A DNA stretch of 64,000 bases from Oscillospiraceae bacterium (lineage in GTDB: Bacteria > Bacillota > Clostridia > Oscillospirales > Ruminococcaceae): the NCBI GenBank assembly GCA_016298065.1, contig JAEDDN010000001.1, positions 124,001 through 188,000 on the forward strand, read 5' to 3'. A program made the translations under genes and the position numbers. Shown piece by piece: positions 8,290 to 17,944 of this stretch (position 1 is the first letter of the stretch; every line of letters begins with the position of its first letter). A model generated the notes under the pieces. The model worked only from the letters and a program-made list of their open reading frames with translations. It was not told the origin of the DNA and did not search any database.

Positions 8290-9210
8290 ATGAATATATT
8301 ACACATGAAATATGCGGTTGAAGTAGCCAAGGCAGGCTCTATCAACAAGGCTTCGGAAACGCTTCTTATTGCACAGCCTAACCTAAGCCGTTCCATTAAG
8401 GAATTGGAGACGGATTTAGGTATAACTATATTTGACCGTTCCGCTAAGGGTATGTTTCTAACTCCTGAGGGTAGAGAATTTATAGGGTATGCTCAAAAAA
8501 TCCTAAAGCAGATTGACGATGTGGAAAACATTTATAAGTCGGGCTCTGTTATAAGGCAAAAATTTTCAATTTCCGTTCCGAGAGCTACATATATTTCGGA
8601 GGCGTTTGGTGCGTTTTCCAAAAATATATCTTCAAGTCCTGCGGATATTTACTATAAGGAAACAAACTCCTCACGAACACTAAAGAATGTAATCTCCTCG
8701 GATTATAAGCTGGGGATTGTCCGCTACGCCGAAAACTACGACAAGTATTTTGAATCAATGTTTGACGAAAAAAGTCTCACTTATGAAACGGTTGCGGAGT
8801 TTAAGCACCTTTTCATTATGCATAAAAGCAGTCCTCTGGCAAAGAAAGAAAAGCTATGCTTTGAAGATTTAAGACCATATATCGAGCTTGTATACGGAGA
8901 TCCGTTTGTACCGTATCTGCCGTCGGCAGAGGTAAAAAAACAGGAGTTTCCAAAGGATATTGAACGCCGTATATTTGTGTTTGAACGCTCCAGCAGGTTT
9001 GATTTGCTGTGTCAGAATAACGAAACCTTTATGCGAGCCTGTCCGCTTAACGAAAGCACTCTAAACCGATACGGGCTTGTTCAAAAAGAATGCGCCGATG
9101 TTAAGAAAGTTTACAGAGATGTACTGATTCATAAAAAGGACTATAAGCTTTCGATGTTAGACGAGATGTTTATAAAAGAATTAAAAAGCGCAAAAGAAAA
9201 ATATCTTTAA
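8290..9210 (+). CDS. LysR-family transcriptional regulator
   Basis: A 306-residue LTTR. The N-terminal winged helix-turn-helix is clear (LHMKYAVEVAKAGSINKASE, then LLIAQPNLSRSIKELETDLG and LFDR-like IFDRSAKGMFLTPEG), and the remainder fits a periplasmic-binding-like effector domain. The target and ligand cannot be inferred, because there is no divergent metabolic gene. Instead it follows the phosphoesterase with a ten-base gap and ends at a terminator. The AAGGAG ribosome site overlaps the upstream stop codon. Confidence 0.92.
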   Translation: MNILHMKYAVEVAKAGSINKASETLLIAQPNLSRSIKELETDLGITIFDRSAKGMFLTPEGREFIGYAQKILKQIDDVENIYKSGSVIRQKFSISVPRATYISEAFGAFSKNISSSPADIYYKETNSSRTLKNVISSDYKLGIVRYAENYDKYFESMFDEKSLTYETVAEFKHLFIMHKSSPLAKKEKLCFEDLRPYIELVYGDPFVPYLPSAEVKKQEFPKDIERRIFVFERSSRFDLLCQNNETFMRACPLNESTLNRYGLVQKECADVKKVYRDVLIHKKDYKLSMLDEMFIKELKSAKEKYL

Positions 9211-9227
9211 AAATATCTTTAATATAA

Positions 9228-9254
9228 AAAAGACCGATTACATCGGTCTTTTAT
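9228..9254 (+). terminator. Intrinsic terminator after the LysR gene
   Basis: The 11-bp stem AAAAGACCGAT / ATCGGTCTTTT has a 3-base loop and a T run. Confidence 0.88.
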
Positions 9255-9363
9255 TTTGCCGTAAAACGTTATTTAGGGTAGGGTATATATCAATTCAATA
9301 TTAGGTATATCGATAAATGTAATACCGATATACTTTTTTTGTAATTCCCAATAGTATAAAAGT

Positions 9364-9381
9364 TTGATAAAATATTAACGA
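9364..9381 (+). promoter_or_regulatory. Putative Rex operator
   Basis: TTGATAA-AATA-TTAACGA closely follows the clostridial Rex consensus TTGTTAA-N4-TTAACAA, with one changed base in the first arm and one in the second. It ends 18 bases before the rex ATG, so Rex probably represses its own operon when NADH is low. adhE lies downstream on the same transcript. Confidence 0.7.
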
Positions 9382-9399
9382 ATGGCTGGAGGTGAGAAT

Positions 9400-10023
9400 A
9401 TGAAACAGCCTGCCATTACCAAAGCAACGCTCGGAAGACTGCCGATATATTTGCAGTATATTAAGTCGTCCGTGCAAAGTGAAACGGTATCGGCAACAAC
9501 TATTTCAAAAGCGTTGGGGCTCGGCGAGGTTCAGGTCAGAAAGGATCTAAATCTTATCTGTGAAGAGGGAAAGCCAAAAATAGGCTATCAGACCGAGAGG
9601 CTGGTATCCGATTTGGAAAAGGCTTTGGGAGTTCACAATAAAGTGCCTGCAGTTATAGTAGGCGCCGGTAAGCTGGGGCTTGCTTTACAGGGCTACGACG
9701 GATTTTTGGAATACGGCTTAGAGATATTAGCCTCTTTTGACAGCGACAGCGAAAAGAGGAATATGCAGTACTCAGGCAAAACCATTTTTCCAATGGAGCA
9801 GTTTACACACTACTGTCAGATGCATGACGTTCATATAGGTATTCTTACAGTACCGGCGGCGTCGGCGCAAAGCGTGTGTGACAAAATGGTGCAAAGCGGT
9901 ATAACGGCTATATGGAATTTTGCCCCGTGCACGCTTAAAGTACCCGAAAATGTTATAGTACAGCAGGAGAACTTAGCTTTATCTCTTGCACATTTAAATT
10001 TGTTAGCCAATCATAAATTATAA
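9400..10023 (+). CDS. rex: Redox-sensing transcriptional repressor Rex
   Basis: Rex senses the NADH/NAD+ ratio and represses fermentation genes until NADH rises. The 207-residue protein has the N-terminal winged helix (ITKATLGRLPIYLQYIK, SKALGLGEVQVRKDL) and a Rossmann domain with VIVGAGKLGLALQGY. I start it at the ATG preceded by GGAGGTGAG. An ATG six codons earlier would overlap that ribosome site. It is followed after 26 bases by adhE, a classic Rex target, and a Rex-like palindrome sits directly upstream. Confidence 0.96.
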   Translation: MKQPAITKATLGRLPIYLQYIKSSVQSETVSATTISKALGLGEVQVRKDLNLICEEGKPKIGYQTERLVSDLEKALGVHNKVPAVIVGAGKLGLALQGYDGFLEYGLEILASFDSDSEKRNMQYSGKTIFPMEQFTHYCQMHDVHIGILTVPAASAQSVCDKMVQSGITAIWNFAPCTLKVPENVIVQQENLALSLAHLNLLANHKL

Positions 10024-10049
10024 AACGTATAAAAACGGGAGGATTCATT

Positions 10050-12737
10050 ATGAAAACCAAAACCTATGAAATTATTGACGGCGTAGAAAAGCTCGAAGCA
10101 GCTATCGAAAGCGTCAAAGCCGCACAAAAGGTTTTTGCAACCTATACTCAAGAGCAGGTTGATAAAATCTTTTTAGCTGCTGCTTCAGCTGCAAATAAAC
10201 AAAGAATTCCTTTGGCAAAGCTCGCTGTAGAAGAAACAGGTATGGGCGTTGTAGAGGATAAGGTTATTAAAAACCACTATGCCAGCGAGTATATTTACAA
10301 TGCTTACCGCAACGTAAAGACCTGTGGCGTAATAGAGGAAGATAAGTCTTACGGTATTAAAAAGATTGCTGAACCTATAGGTATAATCGGCGCAGTAATC
10401 CCGACTACAAACCCGACTTCAACTGCTATTTTCAAAGCCTTGATTGCTTTGAAAACAAGAAACGGTATCATTATAAGCCCTCACCCGAGAGCAAAGACCT
10501 CTACAATAGAAGCCGCTAAGGTTGTACTCGAAGCCGCTGTAGAAGCAGGTGCTCCCGAAGGTATTATAAACTGGATAGACGTACCTACGCTCGAAATGAC
10601 AAACCTTCTTATGAAGGAATCCGATATTATTTTGGCTACCGGCGGACCGGGTATGGTAAAGGCTGCTTATTCAAGCGGTAAACCTGCAGTAGGCGTTGGC
10701 GCAGGTAACACTCCTGCAATTATTGATGATTCTGCCGATCTTATTTTAGCCGTAAACTCTATCATTCACTCAAAGACCTTTGATAACGGTATGATATGTG
10801 CTTCTGAGCAGTCTGTAATAGTACTTGACAGCGTTTACGATAAAGTAAAGGCTGAATTTGCCGCAAGAGGCTGTTACTTCTTAAACGAAGAAGAAACTCA
10901 AAAGGTTAGAGAAACAATCCTTATAAACGGCTCCTTAAACGCTAAGATAGTAGGTCAAAAAGCCGCAACTATTGCAGAGCTTGCAGGCGTTAAGGTGCCC
11001 GAGGGTACAAAGGTGTTAATCGGCGAGGTTGAGTCGGTTGACATTTCCGAAGAATTTGCACACGAAAAGCTTTCTCCCGTACTTGCTATGTATCGTGCAA
11101 AGGATATAAAGGACGCCTTTGATAAAGCAGAACACCTTATCGCAGACGGCGGTTACGGTCATACCTCATCTATCTATATAAACACTATTACCGAAGCCGA
11201 AAAACTCAGTGAGTTTTACGCTCGTATGAAAACCTGTCGTGTGCTTGTTAATACACCTTCTTCTCAGGGCGGTATCGGCGACCTTTATAACTTTAAGCTC
11301 GCACCGTCGCTCACCTTGGGCTGTGGCTCATGGGGAGGCAACTCTGTCAGCGAAAACGTTGGCGTAAAACACCTTATCAACATAAAAACTGTTGCCGAGA
11401 GGAGAGAAAATATGCTTTGGTTCAGAGCACCTGAAAAGGTTTATATAAAGAAGGGCTGTTTACCTGTTGCCCTTGATGAATTAAAAACAGTTATGGGCAA
11501 AAAACGTGCCTTTATCGTAACAGATGGCTTCCTTTACTCTAACGGTCACACAAAGCCGATTACAGATAAGCTTGATGAAATGGGCATACAGCACACAACC
11601 TTCTTTGATGTTGCTCCCGACCCGACACTTGAATGTGCTATTCGTGGTGCAGAACAAATGAAAGCATTTAAGCCTGATACCATTATCGCTTTGGGTGGCG
11701 GTAGTGCTATGGACGCAGGTAAGATTATGTGGGTATTGTACGAACACCCTGAAGCTGACTTTATGGATATGGCAATGAGATTTGTTGATATTCGTAAACG
11801 TATCTATACTTTCCCGAAAATGGGCGAGAAGGCATACTTTATCGCAATCCCGACCTCTGCAGGTACAGGTTCCGAGGTTACTCCTTTTGCTGTTATTACA
11901 GACGAAAAGACAGGAACAAAATATCCGCTTGCAGATTACGAGCTTATGCCTGATATGGCAATCGTTGACGCAGACTTCCATATGACTGCGCCTAAGGGTC
12001 TTACCGCCGCTTCAGGTATCGACGCCGTAACTCACGCATTAGAGGCTTATGCTTCTATGATGGCTACCGACTATACCGACGGCTTAGCATTAAAGGCATT
12101 AAAGACAATATTTGAATATCTGCCTCGTGCATATGATAACGGTCAAAACGATCCTATCGCTCGTGAAAAGATGGCAAATGCCGCTACAATGGCAGGTATG
12201 GCTTTCGCAAACGCCTTCCTCGGAGTTTGTCACTCTATGGCACATAAGTTAGGTGCCTTCCACCACTTACCGCACGGCGTTGCAAATGCGCTTATGATTG
12301 ACGAGGTGCTTCGCTTTAATGCAGCAGAAGTTCCTGCTAAGATGGGTACTTTCCCGCAATACGACCATCCGCATACCTTGGCTCGTTATGCAGAGGTTGC
12401 AGATTATCTCGGTATTAAGGGTAAAAATGATTCAGAAAAGCTTGATAACCTTATAAAAGCTATTGACGAACTTAAAGAAAGAGTTGGCATTAAGGCTACA
12501 ATTAAAGATTACGTTGCAGACGAAAAAGATTTCTTAGACCGTCTTGACGCTATGACCGAGCAGGCCTTCGACGACCAGTGCACAGGTGCAAACCCACGTT
12601 ATCCGCTTATGAGCGAGATTAAGCAAATGTACCTTAACGCTTATTACGGAAAGACCTTTGTTGAGGACAAAACCCCAAACCAGTCTCAAATAGCTCCGGC
12701 TAAAAAGACTGCTACCCGTAAAAAAAGCAGTAAGTAA
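10050..12737 (+). CDS. adhE: Bifunctional acetaldehyde-CoA/alcohol dehydrogenase
   Basis: AdhE reduces acetyl-CoA to acetaldehyde and then to ethanol, consuming two NADH. The first half (about residues 1-440) is a CoA-acylating aldehyde dehydrogenase with catalytic cysteine in DNGMICASEQSVIV and the GVGAGNTPAIID loop. The second half is an iron-dependent alcohol dehydrogenase with GGGSAMDAGK, PTSAGTGSEVTPFAVI and the metal site HSMAHKLGAFHHLPHG. At 895 residues it is full length, with a short lysine-rich tail. In vivo AdhE forms spirosome filaments. It is co-transcribed with rex and ends at a strong terminator. Confidence 0.98.
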   Translation: MKTKTYEIIDGVEKLEAAIESVKAAQKVFATYTQEQVDKIFLAAASAANKQRIPLAKLAVEETGMGVVEDKVIKNHYASEYIYNAYRNVKTCGVIEEDKSYGIKKIAEPIGIIGAVIPTTNPTSTAIFKALIALKTRNGIIISPHPRAKTSTIEAAKVVLEAAVEAGAPEGIINWIDVPTLEMTNLLMKESDIILATGGPGMVKAAYSSGKPAVGVGAGNTPAIIDDSADLILAVNSIIHSKTFDNGMICASEQSVIVLDSVYDKVKAEFAARGCYFLNEEETQKVRETILINGSLNAKIVGQKAATIAELAGVKVPEGTKVLIGEVESVDISEEFAHEKLSPVLAMYRAKDIKDAFDKAEHLIADGGYGHTSSIYINTITEAEKLSEFYARMKTCRVLVNTPSSQGGIGDLYNFKLAPSLTLGCGSWGGNSVSENVGVKHLINIKTVAERRENMLWFRAPEKVYIKKGCLPVALDELKTVMGKKRAFIVTDGFLYSNGHTKPITDKLDEMGIQHTTFFDVAPDPTLECAIRGAEQMKAFKPDTIIALGGGSAMDAGKIMWVLYEHPEADFMDMAMRFVDIRKRIYTFPKMGEKAYFIAIPTSAGTGSEVTPFAVITDEKTGTKYPLADYELMPDMAIVDADFHMTAPKGLTAASGIDAVTHALEAYASMMATDYTDGLALKALKTIFEYLPRAYDNGQNDPIAREKMANAATMAGMAFANAFLGVCHSMAHKLGAFHHLPHGVANALMIDEVLRFNAAEVPAKMGTFPQYDHPHTLARYAEVADYLGIKGKNDSEKLDNLIKAIDELKERVGIKATIKDYVADEKDFLDRLDAMTEQAFDDQCTGANPRYPLMSEIKQMYLNAYYGKTFVEDKTPNQSQIAPAKKTATRKKSSK

Positions 12738-12757
12738 AAATTAAATAGGTATAATAA

Positions 12758-12800
12758 GCTCCCCATAGGTTAAAAACCTGTGGGGAGCATTTCTTTTAAA
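12758..12800 (+). terminator. Intrinsic terminator after adhE
   Basis: GCTCCCCATAGGTT pairs with AACCTGTGGGGAGC (one G-T pair) across a short A loop, followed by TTTCTTTT. Confidence 0.88.
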
Positions 12801-12806
12801 TAACTT

Positions 12807-13484
12807 TTATTCGCCTTTAAATAGAGAAAGAGTTTTATTGTCGTCACATATTCCGAGAAAAATTTCTTTTACATTATGATAACCTTGATTTTTTATCTGT
12901 TTTTCAAGCCATACCGAGTCTAGCCCCATTCTCTTTAGATTTTCGTCTAAAATTTCACCGTCCATAATAACCTCCGTAAAGATATATTCACTTTCGGGAG
13001 TAATGTTCATATCATTAGGATTAAGCGGACGTTTTGTGCTGATAGGAAGAATTGTAAGCTTGCCGTTACATTCAAAAATGGCGGTTTTAATATCGTTTAA
13101 GTTAAAATATCCGTTTTGTCTGCACATAATCATAAATTCACTTAGCTCAAGCTTTGCCTTTTTCATGTTTTTGCGATATAACTTTCCGTTATTCATAACG
13201 ATTGTGGGAGTGCCGTTAATATATTTTCGTGTTTTTGGAAATCTTGAGGTGACGACACTAAGCATATACGTCACCGTGCCGTAAACAATCATAGAAATAA
13301 TAGGCTTCCACCAAGGATTTTCAAGAGTGGTGGCAATCTCTGCCGCAATAGAGCCGATGGTAATTCCGGTAATATAATCGAAAAAATCAAGCTGTGAAAT
13401 CTGCTTGTGACCTATGATTTTTGCTGTAACAAACAGCACAGCGGCAGAAAATAAAGAAGCGAGTATAACCTTTAAAATTTCCAT
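12807..13484 (-). CDS. DUF421 (YetF-like) membrane protein
   Basis: This 225-residue protein matches the YetF/YcaP family. There are about three membrane segments in the first 85 residues, then a conserved soluble part with GTPTIVMNNGKLYRKNMKKA, LRQNGYFNL-like FMIMCRQNGYFNLNDIKTAI and the MDGEILDENLKRMG segment. Members are common in Firmicutes, several are linked to sporulation or membrane stress, and no enzymatic activity is established. It has its own GGAGG ribosome site and is convergent with adhE. The adjacent tRNA-Leu is on the same strand but separated by a terminator. Confidence 0.88.
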   Translation of the reverse strand: MEILKVILASLFSAAVLFVTAKIIGHKQISQLDFFDYITGITIGSIAAEIATTLENPWWKPIISMIVYGTVTYMLSVVTSRFPKTRKYINGTPTIVMNNGKLYRKNMKKAKLELSEFMIMCRQNGYFNLNDIKTAIFECNGKLTILPISTKRPLNPNDMNITPESEYIFTEVIMDGEILDENLKRMGLDSVWLEKQIKNQGYHNVKEIFLGICDDNKTLSLFKGE

Positions 13485-13577
13485 TTTAGACCTCCTTGGT
13501 ATATTAAAAGTATATCCAAGACAGAGGTGTAATAAACGGTAAAACTTAAAATCGTATAAAACTGATAATTAAATAAA

Positions 13578-13612
13578 AAAAGTCAAAGCAGTATAAAAAC
13601 TGCTTTGACTTT
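13578..13612 (-). terminator. Terminator of tRNA-Leu
   Basis: AAAAGTCAAAGCAGT and its complement form a 15-bp stem immediately after the encoded CCA of tRNA-Leu, with T-rich sequence following on the minus strand. Confidence 0.88.
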
Positions 13613-13699
13613 TGGTGCCGGTGGCCGGACTCGAACCGGCACGGTGTCGCCACCGGTGGATTTTGAGTCCACTACGTCTGCCAATTCCATCACACCGGC
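13613..13699 (-). tRNA. tRNA-Leu (anticodon CAA)
   Basis: Read on the minus strand the gene has a 7-bp acceptor stem GCCGGTG/CACCGGC, encoded CCA, the class II long variable arm, the T loop GGTTCGAGTCC and an anticodon loop CTCAAAA between GTGGA and TCCAC. The anticodon is CAA, reading UUG leucine codons. The length is 87 bases including CCA. Confidence 0.97.
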
Positions 13700-13712
13700 A
13701 AATTACTAAAAT

Positions 13713-13741
13713 AGTATATCATACGAAAAGGCTAATTGCAA
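13713..13741 (-). promoter_or_regulatory. Promoter for tRNA-Leu
   Basis: On the minus strand, TTGCAA, a 17-base spacer and TATACT end 13 bases before the 5' end of the tRNA. Confidence 0.75.
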
Positions 13742-13882
13742 GAGTTTTTTACAAAATAAATTGTCGGGTCAAAGCACTAAGTTTAAGTTAAAATTTTAAG
13801 GAATTTTTTTAGTGTATTATAGATAATAAATCGGGTATTTGGAAGACTTTTTTAAATAATCTGTTAAATTACAGACAAGCAC

Positions 13883-13916
13883 TTGTATTATTTGGATTTT
13901 TGTTATAAAATATAAT
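13883..13916 (+). promoter_or_regulatory. Likely gapA promoter region
   Basis: TTGTAT is followed by TATAAA after 15 bases and TATAAT after 22, and the exact -10 element is unclear. It lies 30-60 bases before the gapA start. The 140 bases further upstream hold no other feature that I can see. Confidence 0.4.
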
Positions 13917-13944
13917 AGTAAAAAATATTTTGGAGGTCTTTTAA

Positions 13945-14958
<1,014 letters not shown>

Positions 14959-14977
14959 TTGTAATAAAAATACTTTA

Positions 14978-15008
14978 AAGACAGTCGCTTTTGGCGACTG
15001 TCTTTTTT
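14978..15008 (+). terminator. gapA terminator
   Basis: The 11-bp stem AAGACAGTCGC / GCGACTGTCTT has the loop TTTTG and is followed by a T run. Confidence 0.93.
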
Positions 15009-15011
15009 CTT

Positions 15012-15088
15012 ATGAGCAGTGTTGATAACTCTTATTTGTAATAAAAAGTCTTTTAAATGCAGTCGCTTTTGGCGACTGCATTTTTTGC
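15012..15088 (+). repeat. Duplicated gapA tail plus second terminator
   Basis: This segment repeats 14935-15011 at a 77-base offset. It again contains ATGAGCAGTGTTGA, a TAATAAAAA stretch and the hairpin core GCAGTCGC-TTTTG-GCGACTGC followed by TTTTTT. Differences include GACAACGCT to GATAACTCT and the outer stem bases AGA..TCT to TGC..GCA, where both stem partners changed together. It acts as a backup terminator in tandem. Confidence 0.85.
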
Positions 15089-15130
15089 TTAATAGGGGAG
15101 TTTAAAGCGTGTAAAAACCCCACGCTTTAT

Positions 15131-15159
15131 TTGACATCATTTTACTTATTTGATAGAAT
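15131..15159 (+). promoter_or_regulatory. Orphan consensus promoter
   Basis: TTGACA, a 17-base spacer and TAGAAT form a near-perfect housekeeping promoter pointing at a 200-base stretch with only an ORF remnant. A short hairpin (AAAGCGTG/CACGCTTT, 15104-15128) lies just before it. Confidence 0.65.
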
Positions 15160-15360
15160 GTATTATATAAAAAGGTAGTTTCGGTAAAAGATAAATCGCT
15201 TCCGATAATTTTGTTATCCAATATAAGACCTTATGCATGTAGTAGTGAAGATGTGTTTACGCCTGACAAAAAACAAAAAATAATAGAAGAATTTATGGAT
15301 AAAAATAGTTACACGTCGTATTACACCGATGAGAATATATCGGTTTATATACCACAGTAA
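15156..15360 (+). pseudogene. Possible ORF remnant with no start codon
   Basis: A frame is open for about 65 codons from the TAG at 15154-15158 region to the TAA at 15358-15360. It contains DKSLPIILLSNIRPYAC, EDVFTPDKKQKIIEEFM and TSYYTDENISVYIPQ, which read like real protein. No ATG or GTG with a ribosome site exists at its 5' end, so it looks like the C-terminal end of a lost gene. I do not recognise the family. It is flanked by a promoter and a terminator. Confidence 0.4.
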
Positions 15361-15370
15361 AGATAATAAA

Positions 15371-15406
15371 AATGCCCTGCGCAAAAAGCGCAGGGCATTT
15401 TTTGTT
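15371..15406. terminator. Bidirectional terminator downstream of copA
   Basis: AAAATGCCCTGCGC pairs with GCGCAGGGCATTTT across an AAAAA loop and is followed by a T run. It lies between the ORF remnant and the convergent copA. Confidence 0.92.
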
Positions 15407-15410
15407 TTAA

Positions 15411-15617
15411 CTATTTAATAGATACTACAGTGTATCCGGCTTCTTCAACTGCTGACTTTAATATATCGTCGGATAAGTCATTATTAAGCGTAACAAACGC
15501 AGTCTTTTTCTCAAGGTCTACCTTAGCGCTTACACCCTCGATAGCGTTAAGCGCCGTTTCAACTCTCCCTGAGCAGTGACTGCAGCTCATACCCTCGATA
15601 ATTATTTCCTTTTTCAT
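15411..15617 (-). CDS. Possible internal in-frame start giving a free CopZ-like chaperone
   Basis: Inside copA, in frame, an ATG at 15617 is preceded by AGAAGGAAG four to six bases away. The resulting 68-residue product is a complete heavy-metal-associated domain with MSCSHC, the same size as free CopZ chaperones. Whether it is initiated separately is inference. The alternative is that it is only the C-terminal domain of the ATPase, perhaps from an old copA-copZ fusion. Confidence 0.4.
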   Translation of the reverse strand: MKKEIIIEGMSCSHCSGRVETALNAIEGVSAKVDLEKKTAFVTLNNDLSDDILKSAVEEAGYTVVSIK

Positions 15618-17924
15618 AATACTTCCTTCTTTCGTATCGTTTTGTTTATTATTATCTGTAGCAATAGGTTTAAAATATCTCAACCTAAGCGCATTACTTA
15701 CCACACAAACCGAGCTTAAGCTCATAGCCGCCGCCGCAAACATAGGGCTTAAGGCTAAGTTAAACAGTGTATAAAATACTCCTCCGGCAAGAGGAATACA
15801 AAGTGCATTGTAAAAAAACGCCCAAAACAGATTTTGCTTAATATTTCGCATAACCGCTTTGCTTAACCTTATTGAGTTTACTACGTCCAAAAGGTCGTTT
15901 TTTACCAAAACAATGTCTGCGGCGTCAAGCGCAACATCTGTACCTGCTCCTATCGCAATTCCCACGTCGGCTGAAACCAAAGCAGGCGCATCGTTAATGC
16001 CGTCGCCGACCATCGCAACACAATTTTTATCCTTTACAAGTCCGCTTACAAAAGCTTCCTTGTCTTGCGGCAGTACCTCACAGATAACCCTATCGACCTT
16101 TAATTTTTTTCCAACTGCTTCGGCGGTAGCCTTGTTATCGCCTGTGAGCATTATAACATTTATTTTAAGCTTTTGTAACAGGCTTATTGCACGCTCGCTT
16201 GTAGGCTTTATTTCGTCTTCTGCGATAATAATGCCGAGGATTTTAGTTTCTGATGCAAGTATAAGGGGCGTTTTTGCGCCTTTTGCCTTGTCGGAATATA
16301 TACTTTCTATATTCGAGGTGTCAATACCATTACTTTTAAGTAGCTTTAGGTTACCTAAAAAGTGTTTTTCGCCCGATATTTTACCGCTTATTCCAAGCCC
16401 CGAAATATTTTCAAATTCGGTGGTTTGAGTTTTTTCGACTTTTAACTCGTCACCCTTTTTGATTATGGCTTCTGCAAAGGGGTGCTTTGAGTTTTGTTCT
16501 AAGGAGCAGGCAAGTGAGATAATATATTTTTCGTCGGCGTTAACGGCTATAACCTCGCTGACAGAGGGCTTGCCTTTAGTTATCGTACCTGTTTTATCAA
16601 GTACCACGGTGTCTATTTTATGCGCCGCTTCAAGCGCAGACGCTGATTTTATCAGTATACCATTTGCCGCACCTTGTCCTGTTCCGACCATCACCGCAAC
16701 GGGAGTAGCAAGACCTAATGCACACGGACAGGAAATTACAAGTACGCTTATACCTGTAGAAAGCGCAAAGCTAAAGGAATGCCCTAAAAGAAGCCATATA
16801 ACCGTAACTACCAGAGCAATACTCAGTACAATCGGAACAAATATACCGCTTACTTTATCGGCAAGCTTTGCAATAGGCGCCTTAGAGGAGCTTGCCTTTT
16901 CGACTAAGCTTATTATTTGCGATAGGGTAGTTTCCTTTCCTACCTGTGTGGCTTCAAACTCAAATGAGCCGTTTTGATTTACGGTAGCGCAGATAACCTT
17001 ATCGCCGATATTTTTGGCAACCGGTATGCTTTCACCTGTTATAACCGACTCGTCAACGGAGGAATAACCCTTTGTAACAATGCCGTCAACCGGAATGACA
17101 TCTCCGGGCTTTATAAATACTATGTCGCCTTTAGCTATGTTTTCGGTTTTTACGGTAACGTACTTTGAATCTTTTACAATAACGGCGGTTTTAGGAGAAA
17201 GCTTTAAAAGCTTTTCGATAGCGCCGGTTGTGTTTTTCTTTGAGCGTGCTTCTAAATATTTACCCAAGGTTACCAGCGTTAAAATCATAGCGGAGGATTC
17301 AAAATATAAATCCATCGCATATTTGTGCATAATTGCATGGTCGCCTTTAATAAAGCCTAAAACTATATTTATAACCGCAAACACTCCGTATATAAATGCA
17401 AAAGAGGAGCCTATGGCAATAAGCGAATCCATATTGGGACTTCTCTTTATAAGCTTTTTAAAGCCCGAGGTAAAATATCTGCGGTTTATAATAATTACGG
17501 GTATTGTTATAAAAAGCTCAAAAAGCGAGAACACAAGAGGATTTTTATGAGCGCTTAAAAAAGAGGGAAGAGGTAAACCTATCATACCGCCCATAGAAAC
17601 ATAAAAAAGCGGTATTAAAAAGATAAGCGAAATTAAAAACTGCTTTTTTAACCTATCTGCCTCGGACGAGGTCTTTTTCTCAAGGTATGAGCTTTTTTCA
17701 TTTTCGTCTATAAGTGAAGCACCGTACCCGGATTTCCGGACAGCAGTTATTATATCACCGACCGAAACTTCATTTTCGTTAAAGCTAACCTCCATTTTAT
17801 TGGCGAGCAGGTTAACTTCTGCTTTTTCAACTCCGCTAAGCTTTGAAACTGCATTTTGAACATGTGCCGCACAGGCACCGCAGCTCATACCGGTTATATT
17901 AAAACTCGAATTTATGCTAATCAC
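15411..17924 (-). CDS. copA: Cu(I)-exporting P1B-type ATPase with C-terminal CopZ-like domain
   Basis: CopA pumps Cu(I) out of the cytoplasm at the expense of ATP. Domains in order: an N-terminal heavy-metal-associated domain with GMSCGACAAHV, membrane helices, the TGES actuator loop, the CPC metal site in ISCPCALGLATP, the phosphorylation motif DKTGTITKG, HPFAEAI in the N domain, GDGINDAPAL, and an unusual extra HMA domain at the C terminus (GMSCSHCSGRVETAL, last 68 residues). The extra domain begins with MKKEIIIEGMSC preceded by an AGAAGGAAG ribosome-like site, so a free CopZ might also be made. The only conventional start is a GTG inside an AAGGTGAT ribosome-like sequence, so the exact N terminus is uncertain. 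No csoR or copY is adjacent. Confidence 0.95.
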   Translation of the reverse strand: MISINSSFNITGMSCGACAAHVQNAVSKLSGVEKAEVNLLANKMEVSFNENEVSVGDIITAVRKSGYGASLIDENEKSSYLEKKTSSEADRLKKQFLISLIFLIPLFYVSMGGMIGLPLPSFLSAHKNPLVFSLFELFITIPVIIINRRYFTSGFKKLIKRSPNMDSLIAIGSSFAFIYGVFAVINIVLGFIKGDHAIMHKYAMDLYFESSAMILTLVTLGKYLEARSKKNTTGAIEKLLKLSPKTAVIVKDSKYVTVKTENIAKGDIVFIKPGDVIPVDGIVTKGYSSVDESVITGESIPVAKNIGDKVICATVNQNGSFEFEATQVGKETTLSQIISLVEKASSSKAPIAKLADKVSGIFVPIVLSIALVVTVIWLLLGHSFSFALSTGISVLVISCPCALGLATPVAVMVGTGQGAANGILIKSASALEAAHKIDTVVLDKTGTITKGKPSVSEVIAVNADEKYIISLACSLEQNSKHPFAEAIIKKGDELKVEKTQTTEFENISGLGISGKISGEKHFLGNLKLLKSNGIDTSNIESIYSDKAKGAKTPLILASETKILGIIIAEDEIKPTSERAISLLQKLKINVIMLTGDNKATAEAVGKKLKVDRVICEVLPQDKEAFVSGLVKDKNCVAMVGDGINDAPALVSADVGIAIGAGTDVALDAADIVLVKNDLLDVVNSIRLSKAVMRNIKQNLFWAFFYNALCIPLAGGVFYTLFNLALSPMFAAAAMSLSSVCVVSNALRLRYFKPIATDNNKQNDTKEGSIMKKEIIIEGMSCSHCSGRVETALNAIEGVSAKVDLEKKTAFVTLNNDLSDDILKSAVEEAGYTVVSIK

Positions 17925-17944
17925 CTTGCTTTCAATAAAGTATA

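Noticed and set aside
11481-11981. Long minus-strand open frame inside adhE
   Set aside because: It is a shadow of the adhE coding sequence, with no ribosome site and protein composition unlike a real gene.
13742-13882. Further RNA gene between tRNA-Leu and gapA
   Set aside because: AT-rich sequence with no stable hairpin or tRNA-like fold.
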